Positions 18,412-27,262 are shown, counted from the stretch's first letter. The stretch: DNA of 64,000 bases from JAGXFP01 sp039714535 (GCA_039714535.1 JBDLJC010000006.1:31375-95374), one strand, 5' to 3'. A program made the numbers and translations. The notes: generated from the sequence alone by a model not told the origin.

Positions 18412-19144
18412 GCAACGGTTCCAACAAGATACCACTGAATCCCTGTTTGGCGGCCGCCTGACCTGCCGCCAACATCTCCATGGCTACCGGTTTTCCCAAG
18501 ACCCGGTGTTGTTGGCCCATTTCTTTACCCCTTCCCCCAATGAACATATCCTTGATCTCGGTGCTGGCTGTGGGATTATTGCTCTGATCCTTGCCTATCG
18601 CTGGCCCGGTCTGTCTCTTACTGCACTTGAGGTGCAGCCCGGTCTGGCCGAGTTGGCCCAGGGCAATGTTGCCAGGAATGATTTAGGTGGTCGGGTGCAG
18701 GTCGTTGCAGGAGATCTTAGGAAGGTTGAAGGTCTGTTCCCTCCGGAAAGTTTTGAGCGGGTGGTCTGCAATCCGCCGTATCACAAAGTTGGTGCGGCAC
18801 GGCCCAATCCCGAGCCTGAACAGGCCAGTGCCCGTCATGAAATAATGGCTAATCTCGAAGAGATAGTTAAGGCTGTTGAGTGGTTGCTGGTTGAGGGGGG
18901 GAGGGCGGATTTTGTCTATCCGGTTGATCGGGCGGCTGAGTTGCAGGATACCCTTAAGGCCAACGGTTGCGCACCCGTGCGTTTGCAGGAAATCCACAGC
19001 TATCCGCATGGGCCATGCCGTCTGGTTTTGCTGGAGGCGGTTAAGGGTGGTGTTTGTGCTCTGGAGACTCTGCCGCCCTTTTATGTTCAGACTGGGCCGG
19101 AATGTGAATATACCCCGGCGATGGCGAAGTTTTATGCACCTTAA
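18401..19144 (+). CDS. TrmN6-like (YfiC) adenine-N6 methyltransferase
   Basis: This protein of about 247 residues resembles TrmN6/YfiC, which methylates A37 of tRNA-Val. It shows DLGAGCGIIALILA, ALEVQPGLAELA and the catalytic NPPY tetrapeptide in ERVVCNPPYHKVG. The N-terminal RQHLHGYRFSQDPVLLAHF is the usual substrate-side region. The start is uncertain: TTG at 18401 lies 8 bases after a GAGGG box, and TTG at 18386 adds five residues. Either overlaps the upstream DUF1015 gene, which suggests coupled translation. The tRNA target is inferred from family only; other N6-adenine methyltransferases share the motif. Confidence 0.75.
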   Translation: MTSEQRFQQDTTESLFGGRLTCRQHLHGYRFSQDPVLLAHFFTPSPNEHILDLGAGCGIIALILAYRWPGLSLTALEVQPGLAELAQGNVARNDLGGRVQVVAGDLRKVEGLFPPESFERVVCNPPYHKVGAARPNPEPEQASARHEIMANLEEIVKAVEWLLVEGGRADFVYPVDRAAELQDTLKANGCAPVRLQEIHSYPHGPCRLVLLEAVKGGVCALETLPPFYVQTGPECEYTPAMAKFYAP

Positions 19145-19165
19145 AGGTAAATGAAACGTGTGCCA

Positions 19166-19252
19166 AAGATCTCTCACTTCGTTCGAGGTAAGCGAAGACT
19201 CCGAATGACATTTTTTTTTCTGTCCTCTCTAACGGCGAATCCGGAGAGATCT
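19166..19252. repeat. Degenerate palindromic repeat (AGATCTCT family), copy C
   Basis: AAGATCTCT at 19166 and AGAGATCTT ending near 19252 form the ends of an inverted repeat, with GACA...TGTC in the middle. This resembles the repeats at 26660 and 27184 but with the arms in the opposite order. Confidence 0.6.
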
Positions 19253-19291
19253 TGTTGTTGCTAGCGTTGCTGGACTTTCATTTCGCGAATT

Positions 19292-19326
19292 TAAACAACC
19301 ACCGACTTCATGCCGATGGTTGTTTA
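19292..19326 (-). terminator. Hairpin just past the end of ycaO
   Basis: A 10-base-pair perfect stem (TAAACAACCA / TGGTTGTTTA) lies immediately downstream of the ycaO stop on its strand. It lacks a clear T-run on that strand, so a terminator role is likely but not certain. Confidence 0.5.
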
Positions 19327-19332
19327 GTTCTC

Positions 19333-21084
19333 TCAGCCTTCGGCCGCGAGTTCGGCCATGTGCTCCTGGGCAAAGGTGATGGTCGGATCCATCGACAGGG
19401 CCAGGGCCAGGGATTTCATCGCCTCTTCATTCTTGCCGAGCTTCCGGTAGTTGACACCAAGATTTGCATAATCAATCGCCGAATTCGGGGCCAGATGCAC
19501 TGCCCTGGAAAAATGATGGACCGCCGCTTCATGGTCGGCCAGCTTGAAGTAGCAGAAGCCCAGCAGGTTGTGTAGATCCGGCCTTTCATCGTCGTGGTTG
19601 GTGCCTTGCTTGAGTGTTGCGATGGCCTCGTCGTACTGCTCCATATCCTTCAGGCAACTACCCATGAAGGAGTGGATATAGGGAATGTCCTCCTCGTCCG
19701 GGTTGAGTTCAAGGGCCTGGCGCAGACGGGGCAGGGCCTCATCAGGTCTGCCGATATTGTAGAGATTCTGGCCCAGGTAGAATTCGATAAAGTATGAGGC
19801 TGGGGCCAGCTTTTCGAGGCGGCTGAAATGGAGTGTCTTTTCTTCGGGGTCATCAATCAGTTCATTTACCAATTTGGCGGCAAACAGGCCGGCGTTGCTA
19901 ACCATCGATCGTTCCCGGAAATGGGCGCCGGGGACGATAGTGTAGATGGTCGGAATCTGCAGTTCCGGGTGCATGGTGTTGACAACCAATACCTCCATGT
20001 CCAGTTTTCGCAGGGCCTCAATGCAGCGCTCATCCTCGACCCGAATATTGTCGTCATTGAGGTCGGTCATCTCCTGGATGGTTATGGTGGAGCCGGGGTT
20101 AGTGATGTATTTAACCTCATCCATGCTCAACGGTTTGGGCAGACCCGAGGCCACGTAATTGGCCTTGCTGTTAAAGTCTCCGGCCAGTTGGGCTACTTCG
20201 GTCAGAGCTCGGATCAGGGCTTTTTCTGGATTAGGGGTGGTGCCGGCCGTGAAAACTATCTCGCTGGACTCCGGAAAGGTCGATGGATCGATGGCGAGGG
20301 CGCCGACGGTCGGGATGCCGGTGTCCAGGGTGAAGTCGTTCAGGTAAACCTCGATGCCGTTTTTGGCGAATTTGTCGAGCAGTTCGCGGGCCACCGGATC
20401 TTTAACGCTGTCGTGGTCGATGAGGGGCGTCTTGATCTGTTGGCGGCAGATCAGCGAACAGACGTGCCGCTCGACGATCTCGGAGATCCCCTGGTTAACG
20501 GACTCCTCGTAGGTGTTGCCGGCTGAGGGGCCGTTGAATTCGTTGATGGCGTAGAACCAGGAGAACGGCACCAGCACTTCCTCGCCACCAGCGGACAGGT
20601 TGGTGGCCCAGACCCATTGCATGGTGATACCCTCCAGCATTTTAGCCAGCAGCTCCGGCGAGGTGTTGTCGTCGTGGACCGATTGCAGGAGTCGTTTTAA
20701 GGGCAGGACCGGCTGCCCTTCAGCCTGCAGGTCTTCGTAGGTGCCGGTGACAAAGTTGGCCGGGTTCTGCTTGAAGCTGAAAAAGCTGAATCTTTCGCCA
20801 AGTTCCATGCAGGCGCTGGCCCGGGATTGTTCGGGAGTGCTGCCTTTACCCATCTGTTTCTTGTTGCCGATGGTATTCAGGGCATCCTTGCCGCAGACAC
20901 TGAAATAAACCGGGATATCCAGGCGGCCATTGTCGATTCGGCGGATCTCTTTGAGAATATCGAGCTTGACATGTTTGAGCCGATCCTGAAATTTGCTGAC
21001 GGTCTCTTCGGGACTCATGGCCTTGTCCTGGTCGTAGGTGTAGGTCTTGAAGCAATCTTTTAACTCTATCTTTCGGTTCTGCAT
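19333..21084 (-). CDS. YcaO-domain protein with C-terminal TPR repeats
   Basis: This 583-residue protein has the YcaO ATP-binding motifs KGSTPEQSRASACMELGER (about residues 79-97) and SVNQGISEIVERHVC (about 195-209). A TPR array spans about residues 430-580 (LYNIGRPDEALPRLRQAL, LHNLLGFCYFKLADHEAAV, ANLGVNYRKLGKNEEAM). YcaO proteins use ATP to activate backbone amides for cyclodehydration or thioamidation. In E. coli a YcaO helps ribosomal S12 methylthiolation. No peptide precursor, dehydrogenase or TfuA gene is adjacent, so a natural-product role is not supported. The substrate is unknown. It diverges from the FG-GAP gene across a 666-base gap. Confidence 0.8.
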   Translation of the reverse strand: MQNRKIELKDCFKTYTYDQDKAMSPEETVSKFQDRLKHVKLDILKEIRRIDNGRLDIPVYFSVCGKDALNTIGNKKQMGKGSTPEQSRASACMELGERFSFFSFKQNPANFVTGTYEDLQAEGQPVLPLKRLLQSVHDDNTSPELLAKMLEGITMQWVWATNLSAGGEEVLVPFSWFYAINEFNGPSAGNTYEESVNQGISEIVERHVCSLICRQQIKTPLIDHDSVKDPVARELLDKFAKNGIEVYLNDFTLDTGIPTVGALAIDPSTFPESSEIVFTAGTTPNPEKALIRALTEVAQLAGDFNSKANYVASGLPKPLSMDEVKYITNPGSTITIQEMTDLNDDNIRVEDERCIEALRKLDMEVLVVNTMHPELQIPTIYTIVPGAHFRERSMVSNAGLFAAKLVNELIDDPEEKTLHFSRLEKLAPASYFIEFYLGQNLYNIGRPDEALPRLRQALELNPDEEDIPYIHSFMGSCLKDMEQYDEAIATLKQGTNHDDERPDLHNLLGFCYFKLADHEAAVHHFSRAVHLAPNSAIDYANLGVNYRKLGKNEEAMKSLALALSMDPTITFAQEHMAELAAEG

Positions 21085-21118
21085 GGTTTCCTCGTTTTAT
21101 TCTTGACTTTCAGGTAAC

Positions 21119-21205
21119 TTAAAGCTGAGTTAAGCCGCTTGTCGGCTTAAACGAAACTTATACCCCACAAGGGGGTACTGAAAAGAGTGCCCTTGTGGTA
21201 TAAAA
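21119..21205 (+). repeat. Two-hairpin repeated element, copy 1
   Basis: The element starts TTAAAGCTGA, then a TTAAGCCG/CGGCTTAA hairpin, then TTATACC...CCACAAGGG pairing with CCCTTGTGGTATAA around GAAAAG. A related copy lies at 32570. Pairing changes between the copies are compensatory in part. Confidence 0.6.
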
Positions 21206-21750
21206 CTCCGGGCAAATCGGGGGCGCCTAATGTACCTCATTATCGTCTTTTTTCCCATCATGATTTTGCCTTGCGCAACTGTAAATGGAATGAAGCTTAT
21301 TACCACATTGTGGTAGACAAGGCAACCGGCTAGAATGATTATCCGGCTATTGTTATGGACTAGGGGGTAGGTCTGAAAAACTGTCGCGCCCTTGGGGCGT
21401 TGCCCGGATGGCTTTGACTTGCCAGAAAAACCTTGCCCAAAGAATGGTGACACGTTAAACACCACTTGGTTGTATTGGCTGCCGTTGGATGCGGAAGATC
21501 GCTGCCGATCCCCCGTTTTTTGCTAATGACGGACTTGGCGTTTCGGTTTTTCTCCTCTGTGTCAGTGGAGTTTCCGCCTGCTTCGCTTGCCGGGAGAGAA
21601 CTTATAATCAAGGGCTTCTGCAAGGGTAGTATTTCTCCGGTTCTGCTGTTCTGGATGACCAGAGAGTCGATCGTTATGGTGTAGCCTTACCGGTGACGGA
21701 GTTATATCCCAGCCCCGCTGGGCCTGATTAATAAGAGAGAATATAGAGAC
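21206..21750. other. Long intergenic region between divergent genes
   Basis: This stretch of about 545 bases separates the ycaO element from the FG-GAP gene. It contains the palindrome TACCACATTGTGGTA at 21301 and no recognised RNA or gene. ORFs in it on both strands have no motifs. It probably holds the promoter of the FG-GAP gene, but I could not pick a confident one. Confidence 0.5.
21301..21315. promoter_or_regulatory. Candidate operator palindrome TACCACATTGTGGTA
   Basis: This perfect 15-base palindrome with a central T also occurs at 23495 upstream of the porin gene. Identical copies in two regulatory gaps 2.2 kb apart suggest one shared regulator. The regulator is unknown. Confidence 0.45.
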
Positions 21751-23328
21751 ATGGATATGAAGATAAGCTGCCGAATTATTTTGCTGGCCTGTTTGACTGT
21801 TTTGTTTGCGGTCCCCTCTGCGTCTGCCCAGGAAAAGGTCAAGCCCCAACTGGCTATTCTGCCCTTTACCCTGAATGGCGCCGGTGATCTCGCCTATTTA
21901 AAAGAAGGGATCCGAACCATGCTGGCTAGCCGTATTGGGGCCCGGGCCGAGGTGGTGGTGATTGATCAGGCCGAGGTCGGGAAGGTTGTTGCCGGCCAGC
22001 TCGGCTCTGATCCTGCCGCAGTCGTGAAAACTCTTGCTGCCGACTTGGTTCTGACCGGCAGCATCACCGCCCTTGGGGGCAGTGTCAGTATTGATGCCCG
22101 ATTGCTCACGATTGCCACGGATGATTCGGCAGGTTTTTTTGCCGTTGCCGAAAACCAGAGCGGGATAATCGGCGCCGTTGACCAGTTGGCCTCGGGCATT
22201 ACCGCGAATATATTGGCAGAGGGTCGACTGACCCGGTCAAGCGATCAGGGCACGATTATTTCGCAACCATTGCCAGCTGCCGAACCCGGCCCGGAAACTT
22301 CAGCGGCGTCTTTGTCCGGCCCGCCCTTATCTGCCACCCGTAGTCAGTTTCTGGATATGGAAGTGCAGGTCATGGATGTTGGTGATGTCTTTGGCGATGG
22401 TGATGAAGTATTGGTGCTGGCCGAAAAACAGAAAATTTCTTTTTATCGCCAGGAAGGCAACCTTCTGGTTGGAGCCGGAGCAATAACCGATGGCCCCAAA
22501 TTTGCTCGGGTGGTGGCCCTTAATCTGGCCGATTTGAACGGTAACGGTAGAGCCGAAGTATATGTGAGCGCCTCTTCCGGCAATGGTCCATCTTCATATG
22601 CCATCGAGTGGAACGGTGAGTCGTTTGTCCGGTTGTTTGACCGACAGCGCTGGTATGTAAGGCCACTGGAGTTGCCCGGCCAAGGGTTTGTTTTGGCCGG
22701 ACAGCAGGCTGGGAGCGAGGGGCCGGTTAACCCTGGCATCTATAAGCTGACCCATGAGGATGGCAAGTTGCAGAAAGGAGGGAATCTTGGTGTGCCTGAA
22801 GAGGTAAACCTCTATGATTTTGTGATGGCCGACTTTACCGGTGACGGACAGACGGAAATTGCTGTTCAGACCCAGGAAAGGGAATTGCTACTCTATAATC
22901 GGGAAGGGGATGTTCTCTGGCGAGGGAGAGGTAAATACGGTTTTACCCGGCGTTTTATCGGAGAGGCCTCCGGAGTTATCAGCGACCAGCCGACCAACTT
23001 CCAGGTGTTGACCCGCCTGGTCGCGCGGGATGTTGATCGGGACGGTCGTCCGGAATTGATCGCCATGAAAGACCCTGAAGGGCTCGGCGCCTCGCTTAAG
23101 ACCGTAGGCAGTTTTACCGGTGGGGCGATAAATATTATGCGCTGGAATGGCGTAACTTTTGATGAGCAATGGTCTTCCAGCGAGATTGGCAGCTATCTGG
23201 CAACATTTCAGGTAAACGGTGCGGGCAGTCGGCTTTATTTGGGACTGGTCAGCAAAAAAGCCGGCCTGCTGTTCAGCTCTTACCAAAGCGTTGTGGCCGG
23301 ATTTGATTTATTCAGCACGGTGGAATGA
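21751..23328 (+). CDS. Exported FG-GAP/VCBS protein with FlgO/CsgG-like N-terminal domain
   Basis: This 525-residue protein begins with a signal peptide (about residues 1-27; ILLACLTVLFAVPSASA). Residues about 32-150 (LAILPFTLNGAGDLAYLKEG, VLTGSITALGGSVSIDARL) resemble the TolB/CsgG-like N-terminal domain seen in FlgO and curli-type proteins. The rest has FG-GAP-like beta-propeller repeats such as DVFGDGDEVLVLAEKQK, LADLNGNGRAEVYVS, ADFTGDGQTEIAVQ and RDVDRDGRPELIAMK. These D-x-[DN]-x-D-G sites usually bind calcium. It probably acts at the outer membrane or periplasm, but the substrate is not shown. It precedes a porin gene with which it may share an operator. Confidence 0.8.
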   Translation: MDMKISCRIILLACLTVLFAVPSASAQEKVKPQLAILPFTLNGAGDLAYLKEGIRTMLASRIGARAEVVVIDQAEVGKVVAGQLGSDPAAVVKTLAADLVLTGSITALGGSVSIDARLLTIATDDSAGFFAVAENQSGIIGAVDQLASGITANILAEGRLTRSSDQGTIISQPLPAAEPGPETSAASLSGPPLSATRSQFLDMEVQVMDVGDVFGDGDEVLVLAEKQKISFYRQEGNLLVGAGAITDGPKFARVVALNLADLNGNGRAEVYVSASSGNGPSSYAIEWNGESFVRLFDRQRWYVRPLELPGQGFVLAGQQAGSEGPVNPGIYKLTHEDGKLQKGGNLGVPEEVNLYDFVMADFTGDGQTEIAVQTQERELLLYNREGDVLWRGRGKYGFTRRFIGEASGVISDQPTNFQVLTRLVARDVDRDGRPELIAMKDPEGLGASLKTVGSFTGGAINIMRWNGVTFDEQWSSSEIGSYLATFQVNGAGSRLYLGLVSKKAGLLFSSYQSVVAGFDLFSTVE

Positions 23329-23494
23329 GAATAGCTTAATAGTGGTTTTTATTGCACATTTTGATAGATGTGGGTTTTTTTCGCCACAGAGTTTTGCTCA
23401 GTTATCTGGCTGAAATTCCGTGTTTATGGTCCTTGCGTGGTTGTGGCATGGACATTGCAAAAAGAACAATGAAATTTAATATTGTTGCGCAGTG

Positions 23495-23509
23495 TACCAC
23501 ATTGTGGTA
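23495..23509. promoter_or_regulatory. Candidate operator palindrome TACCACATTGTGGTA, second copy
   Basis: This is identical to the palindrome at 21301. It lies 88 bases upstream of a possible -35 box and 224 bases before the porin ATG. Confidence 0.45.
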
Positions 23510-23596
23510 ACAGTCTATTCGGTTCTGGGCTGTGATATAGTTGAAAACATTAAATATTAAAGTATTACAGTTTTTTAAAAAAGGGTTTCAAAAAAC

Positions 23597-23625
23597 TTGA
23601 CAATGTTAGGCGTCAAGGGTAGTAC
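23597..23625 (+). promoter_or_regulatory. Possible sigma-70-type promoter of the porin gene
   Basis: A perfect TTGACA (23597-23602) is followed after 17 bases by TAGTAC, a weak -10. The region downstream to the porin ATG is about 107 bases long and untranslated. No sigma-54 site was seen here. Confidence 0.35.
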
Positions 23626-23732
23626 AAGGCTAATAAATTTGTGTTTTGAGTTGGTTTATCCAGCTTTGCTGGACGGTCATTGCAACTGCAAAGATCGATT
23701 AACCTGCTAAATCTAACAAAAGGAGAACAAGG

Positions 23733-25001
23733 ATGAAGAAAGCGTTAAGTTTTGCAGTTGCTCTTGGTTTGGTTGCTGGTATGGCTTCTTCTGCCGTAGC
23801 AGCCGATATGAGCTGGACGGGAGATGCCCGCCTCCGTGGTGTTTATAAGAACAATACCACTGATGCGACGGACATCAACTTTGATCATATCCAGCATTTT
23901 GATCACCGTTATCGTCTCAATGGTACTGTTACCGTTAATGAAGATGTGAAGGTCAAAACTCGCATTGTCCTTGGCGATAATAAATTTGGTGGCGCACTGA
24001 CTTCGGTTGCTGGAACGAACCCTTATGCCAATAGTGCGAAACTGAATCACTATGTTGATCGCGCCTATATGGACATCAAGACTCTCGGCGGTACTGTCAG
24101 CTTGGGTCGGATGAACGCCAGCTGGGGCAATAAGTTTGCCGGTTGGGGTTCAACTGTTGACCGGATCAAGTATACCGGCAAAGCAGGTAACCTGACCTAT
24201 GCTGCCTATCTCCAGAAAAGCATTGAAGACGATGCCATGACTATCGGCAATGGTGATGGCGACAAGGATGTTTACGGTGCCTTGGTAGTTGGCAAGGCCG
24301 GCGACACCAAATGGGGTGTCATCGCTAACTACATCTATGATGACACAAAAGCTGCTTCTACTCCTGCAGGTGAATCTGCTGGCGGCTATCAGTTGGATGC
24401 TTTTGTTAATGCCAAGGCCGGACCTGCTAACGTCATGGCTGAGCTTCTGTTCAAGGGTGGTGATGCCAACGATAACGCTAATAAAGATGACTACTTCGGT
24501 GGTTTTGTTGGCGCGTCCATGAACATCACCGACCAGATGTCTGCTAAGGGACTGATCGCATACTACGATGGCAACATGGGTGACTCCAGTCCATCTCGTG
24601 ACTGCGACAACGATTTTGCTCCGACTCTGTTGATCGGTACCTGTAACGAGACCGCAATCGTTGACTTTGGTGGCACAACCAATGACACCTCCGACAGCAC
24701 CTATCTGATCGCAGGCGGGGCTGACATGAAGGTGAGCGACAAGCTCTCCTTTGGTGCCGGACTGGCCTACCTGATGGCTTCTGAGCAAGGTAACGATACC
24801 ACTGGCCTCATCGGTCGGATAGACGGCGATGCTCCAGGGACACAGGAAGCAACCCTTGTCGAAGTGGACCTGACCATGAAGTATGCCTTGGCCCAGAATG
24901 CAACCTACTCTTTGGGAGTTGCTTACGGTATGGTTGATGGCTTCTCAGTTGCTGATGACGAAATGTTGGTTATCGGTAACAGGGTTGATGTTAAGTTCTA
25001 A
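23733..25001 (+). CDS. Outer-membrane porin
   Basis: This 422-residue protein has a signal peptide (residues 1-23, MKKALSFAVALGLVAGMASS then AVA) and a beta-barrel pattern. Strands end in aromatic residues, such as TAYLQKSIEDD and GGTVSLGRMNASWGNKFAGW near residues 110-130, and the protein ends in VDVKF, a terminal Phe typical of outer-membrane barrels. It resembles the major porins of deltaproteobacteria in its RYRLNGTVTVNEDVKVKTRI start. It should allow small solutes across the outer membrane. The ATG follows AAAGGAGAACAAGG, a strong Shine-Dalgarno. A strong terminator follows. Confidence 0.88.
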   Translation: MKKALSFAVALGLVAGMASSAVAADMSWTGDARLRGVYKNNTTDATDINFDHIQHFDHRYRLNGTVTVNEDVKVKTRIVLGDNKFGGALTSVAGTNPYANSAKLNHYVDRAYMDIKTLGGTVSLGRMNASWGNKFAGWGSTVDRIKYTGKAGNLTYAAYLQKSIEDDAMTIGNGDGDKDVYGALVVGKAGDTKWGVIANYIYDDTKAASTPAGESAGGYQLDAFVNAKAGPANVMAELLFKGGDANDNANKDDYFGGFVGASMNITDQMSAKGLIAYYDGNMGDSSPSRDCDNDFAPTLLIGTCNETAIVDFGGTTNDTSDSTYLIAGGADMKVSDKLSFGAGLAYLMASEQGNDTTGLIGRIDGDAPGTQEATLVEVDLTMKYALAQNATYSLGVAYGMVDGFSVADDEMLVIGNRVDVKF

Positions 25002-25036
25002 TTTCTATTAGCAGCTTAATTGATTTGCTCTTGAGA

Positions 25037-25068
25037 GGGGGCGGCCGAGAGGCCGTCCCTTTTTTTTT
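25037..25068 (+). terminator. Terminator after the porin gene
   Basis: A stem GGGGGCGGCC / GGCCGTCCCT (25037-25046 with 25051-25060) around a GAGA loop is followed by nine Ts. Two pairs are G-T wobbles. Confidence 0.9.
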
Positions 25069-25340
25069 GTGGCAAGAAGTGGCGCCTGCTTTTTTGTCAT
25101 TAGAGTGTTGGAGAAAATCGTAAAATCTTCATTGCAATCTTAAACGCAGGATTTCTCGTTCAACATGGGATGACAACTGGATAGGGGCCAGTTTTATCGT
25201 TTTGGTCCATCCCGCCATTAAAGCCTTTGCCTGTTTCCTGGACAAAATTATCCAAAGTCATAAAAGCACTGGTCTAATCCTTTATTAATAATTAATATTG
25301 ATGGCATGAGATGGGTGAAAACTTCAGCAGGAGAATAACC
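25069..25340. other. Intergenic stretch before the lipoprotein gene
   Basis: No gene is seen. The region becomes AT-rich towards 25300 (TTAATAATTAATATTGATGG), which may hold the lipoprotein promoter. No repeat was noticed. Confidence 0.4.
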
Positions 25341-25889
25341 ATGCAAAAATTATATCTGTGCTTGTTTCTGTTAATCCTGGTTGGCGGCTGTGCCACGCCG
25401 AGAGTCCCTTTCCCTGAGTCCGAACTTGACGGCCTGCAGCTTAAAGGAGATAAAACAGTCAGGGGCCGGGTTTTTTTGGTTGACCAGCTTGAAGAAGAAC
25501 AGATTGGGGCAGGTTTCGAAGTGACCTTGGAGCCGGTCTCTTCCTATAGTGACCAGTGGTATGAAGTTGTCTATCTGAATAATAGATCATTAAAAAAAGC
25601 TGATCCGCAATACAATAACTATGTTCTGAGAGTTGAAGCGGATGAACAGGGGAAATATATATTGAATAATGTGGCTCCTGGTGATTATTATCTGAGTAGC
25701 CCATTTTTCTGGAAGGCTATTACCTGCAGTGCCAATATTGCTACGACAAAGATATTGATCAGTAAGAAAATTTCCATAAAGGCAAGTGACAGAGTTTTGG
25801 AAATTCCGCTGACCAAGGAATTCACCAGTCCTACCCTTATCTGTGATCTTTACAATCAGGGTGACTGGGAAAAGGAAGATCCTTTATAG
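25341..25889 (+). CDS. Putative outer-membrane lipoprotein
   Basis: This protein of about 182 residues has a lipoprotein signal (MQKLYLCLFLLILVGGC), with the lipobox Cys at residue 17. The mature part has no family I recognise. It contains EVTLEPVSSYSDQWYEVVYL, a short KYILNNVAPGDYYLSS stretch that resembles a carboxypeptidase-regulatory-like beta sandwich, and a C-terminal EKEDPL. The start at 25341 has an AGGAGA box just upstream, and the longer open frame from 25311 has none. It ends 15 bases before ung. Confidence 0.7.
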   Translation: MQKLYLCLFLLILVGGCATPRVPFPESELDGLQLKGDKTVRGRVFLVDQLEEEQIGAGFEVTLEPVSSYSDQWYEVVYLNNRSLKKADPQYNNYVLRVEADEQGKYILNNVAPGDYYLSSPFFWKAITCSANIATTKILISKKISIKASDRVLEIPLTKEFTSPTLICDLYNQGDWEKEDPL

Positions 25890-25903
25890 TGGTTTTTTGA
25901 CCT

Positions 25904-26569
25904 ATGCCACTTTGGGAAGAAACAATTCCCCTGTTGAGGCAGGGGTATCATAGGGAACTCGCCAATCTTGCCTACGGTCCGGCGGCAAGGGGTGAGAAGG
26001 TCTATCCGCCCCGGGAGCTGGTTTTCAACGCCATGCGTCTCACCCCCTTTGCGGAGGTGCGGGTGGTCATCCTCGGCCAGGATCCTTATATCAATGAGTT
26101 TAACGGGGTGCCCGAGGCCCATGGCCTCTGCTTTTCCGTTCGCGAGGGAGTCCCGGTTCCGCCGTCACTACGCAATATCTTCAAAGAAATTCAGATCAGT
26201 ATCTACGGCGGTGAGCCCCAGGAGTTTTCTTCCGACCTGAGCCGCTGGGCCGAGCAGGGGGTCTTGCTCCTGAATGCCAGTTTGTCGGTCCTGGCCAAGC
26301 GATCAAATTCCCATGCCGATCTTGGCTGGCATAAGCTGACCGATAATATCATCGAAATAATTTCCGCCAAAAACGAACATGTGGTCTTCATGTTGTGGGG
26401 CGCCTTTGCCCAGAAGAAGGCGCCCCTGATCGACCCGCGCCGTCACCTGGTCCTCAAGACCAGTCACCCTTCCCCCCTGTCGGCCCATCGTGGTTTCCTG
26501 GGTTCGGGAGTCTTCGTTAAATGCAACGATTATCTGCGGAAGCATGGCCGCGAGCCGATAGTATGGTAG
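25904..26569 (+). CDS. ung: Uracil-DNA glycosylase, family 1
   Basis: This 221-residue enzyme removes uracil from DNA. Motif A is GQDPYINEFNGVPEAHGLCFS (residues 65-85). It is longer than the usual GQDPYHGPGQAHGL: the His after Tyr is Ile here and about four residues are inserted. Motif B, HPSPLSAHRGFLGS, is near the C-terminus and intact. The N-terminal helix and VRVVILGQDPY strand are normal. The altered loop would sit near the active site, and its effect is not known. It lies 15 bases after the lipoprotein gene, so the pair may be co-transcribed. Confidence 0.88.
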   Translation: MPLWEETIPLLRQGYHRELANLAYGPAARGEKVYPPRELVFNAMRLTPFAEVRVVILGQDPYINEFNGVPEAHGLCFSVREGVPVPPSLRNIFKEIQISIYGGEPQEFSSDLSRWAEQGVLLLNASLSVLAKRSNSHADLGWHKLTDNIIEIISAKNEHVVFMLWGAFAQKKAPLIDPRRHLVLKTSHPSPLSAHRGFLGSGVFVKCNDYLRKHGREPIVW

Positions 26570-26659
26570 GTGGAGGGTAGGTAGGTCTGGCCAGGTGCTG
26601 GACTTGCTGTTTCCTGCCATCTCGACGTTCTGTCTCTGTTATGTCGATCGCTTTAACTC

Positions 26660-26745
26660 TGTCATCTCGACCGCAGGGAGAGATCTTGTAACCGTGGAGT
26701 CTCTGGTATAGACAAGATCTCTCCAGCTTCGCCGTTCGAGATGAC
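26660..26745. repeat. Palindromic interspersed repeat, copy A (upstream of GIY-YIG gene)
   Basis: The left arm starts TGTCATCTCGACC and ends AGAGATCTTGT (26660-26689). The right arm at 26711-26745 is its inverted match, starting ACAAGATCTCTCC and ending TTCGAGATGACA. The two could fold into a hairpin of about 30 pairs. A single related arm is at 27184. Confidence 0.8.
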
Positions 26746-26845
26746 AAACGGGAGTGGAGAGCTGGTTGGTTAGTGCGGAGGGTGTGATGCCTATATGTTG
26801 GTATAACTGCCATTGATGTAATGGATGTTGGTGACGGTGGTTGGG

Positions 26846-27139
26846 ATGCGTGAAAGAATGTATTATGTCTATTTGCGGACTAACTGGAATAATGAAGTCA
26901 TGTATGTTGGCATGACTAATGATCTTGAACGCAGGATCTTTGAGCACAAGATCAAGGCTGTTAAGGGCTTCACTGAGAAATATAATGTAAACAAGCTGGT
27001 CTATTTTGAGCAGACTTCAGATGTTAATGTCGCCATTGCCAGAGAGAAAGAGATCAAGAAATGGCGGCGGGAAAAGAAAGACGCTCTGGTCAAACAGGTG
27101 AATCCTGATTGGCTTGATCTGAGTGATGATTTTCATTAA
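26846..27139 (+). CDS. GIY-YIG nuclease-family protein (UPF0213-like)
   Basis: This protein of about 97 residues has the GIY-YIG pattern: MYYVYLRTNWNNEVMYVG near the start, MTNDLERRIFEHK, and a REKEIKKWRREKKDAL helix. The single-domain UPF0213 group is common, and its activity is largely unknown. ATG 26846 is the best-supported start. It is flanked by palindromic repeats of one family on both sides, which is a possible clue to its role. See the findings. Confidence 0.8.
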   Translation: MRERMYYVYLRTNWNNEVMYVGMTNDLERRIFEHKIKAVKGFTEKYNVNKLVYFEQTSDVNVAIAREKEIKKWRREKKDALVKQVNPDWLDLSDDFH

Positions 27140-27183
27140 GACAGCAAGATACCACCCCTCCTGTTATTTCGATTCTTCTTCTC

Positions 27184-27210
27184 TGTCATCTCGACCGCGG
27201 GAGAGATCTT
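27184..27210. repeat. Palindromic interspersed repeat, copy B (single arm, downstream of GIY-YIG gene)
   Basis: TGTCATCTCGACC then CGGGAGAGATCTT closely matches the left arm of copy A. Only one arm is present. Confidence 0.75.
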
Positions 27211-27262
27211 GCCGTTGCCATCTTGTCACCGCGACTTCCGGATAATTTCATCCCATTTAAAA

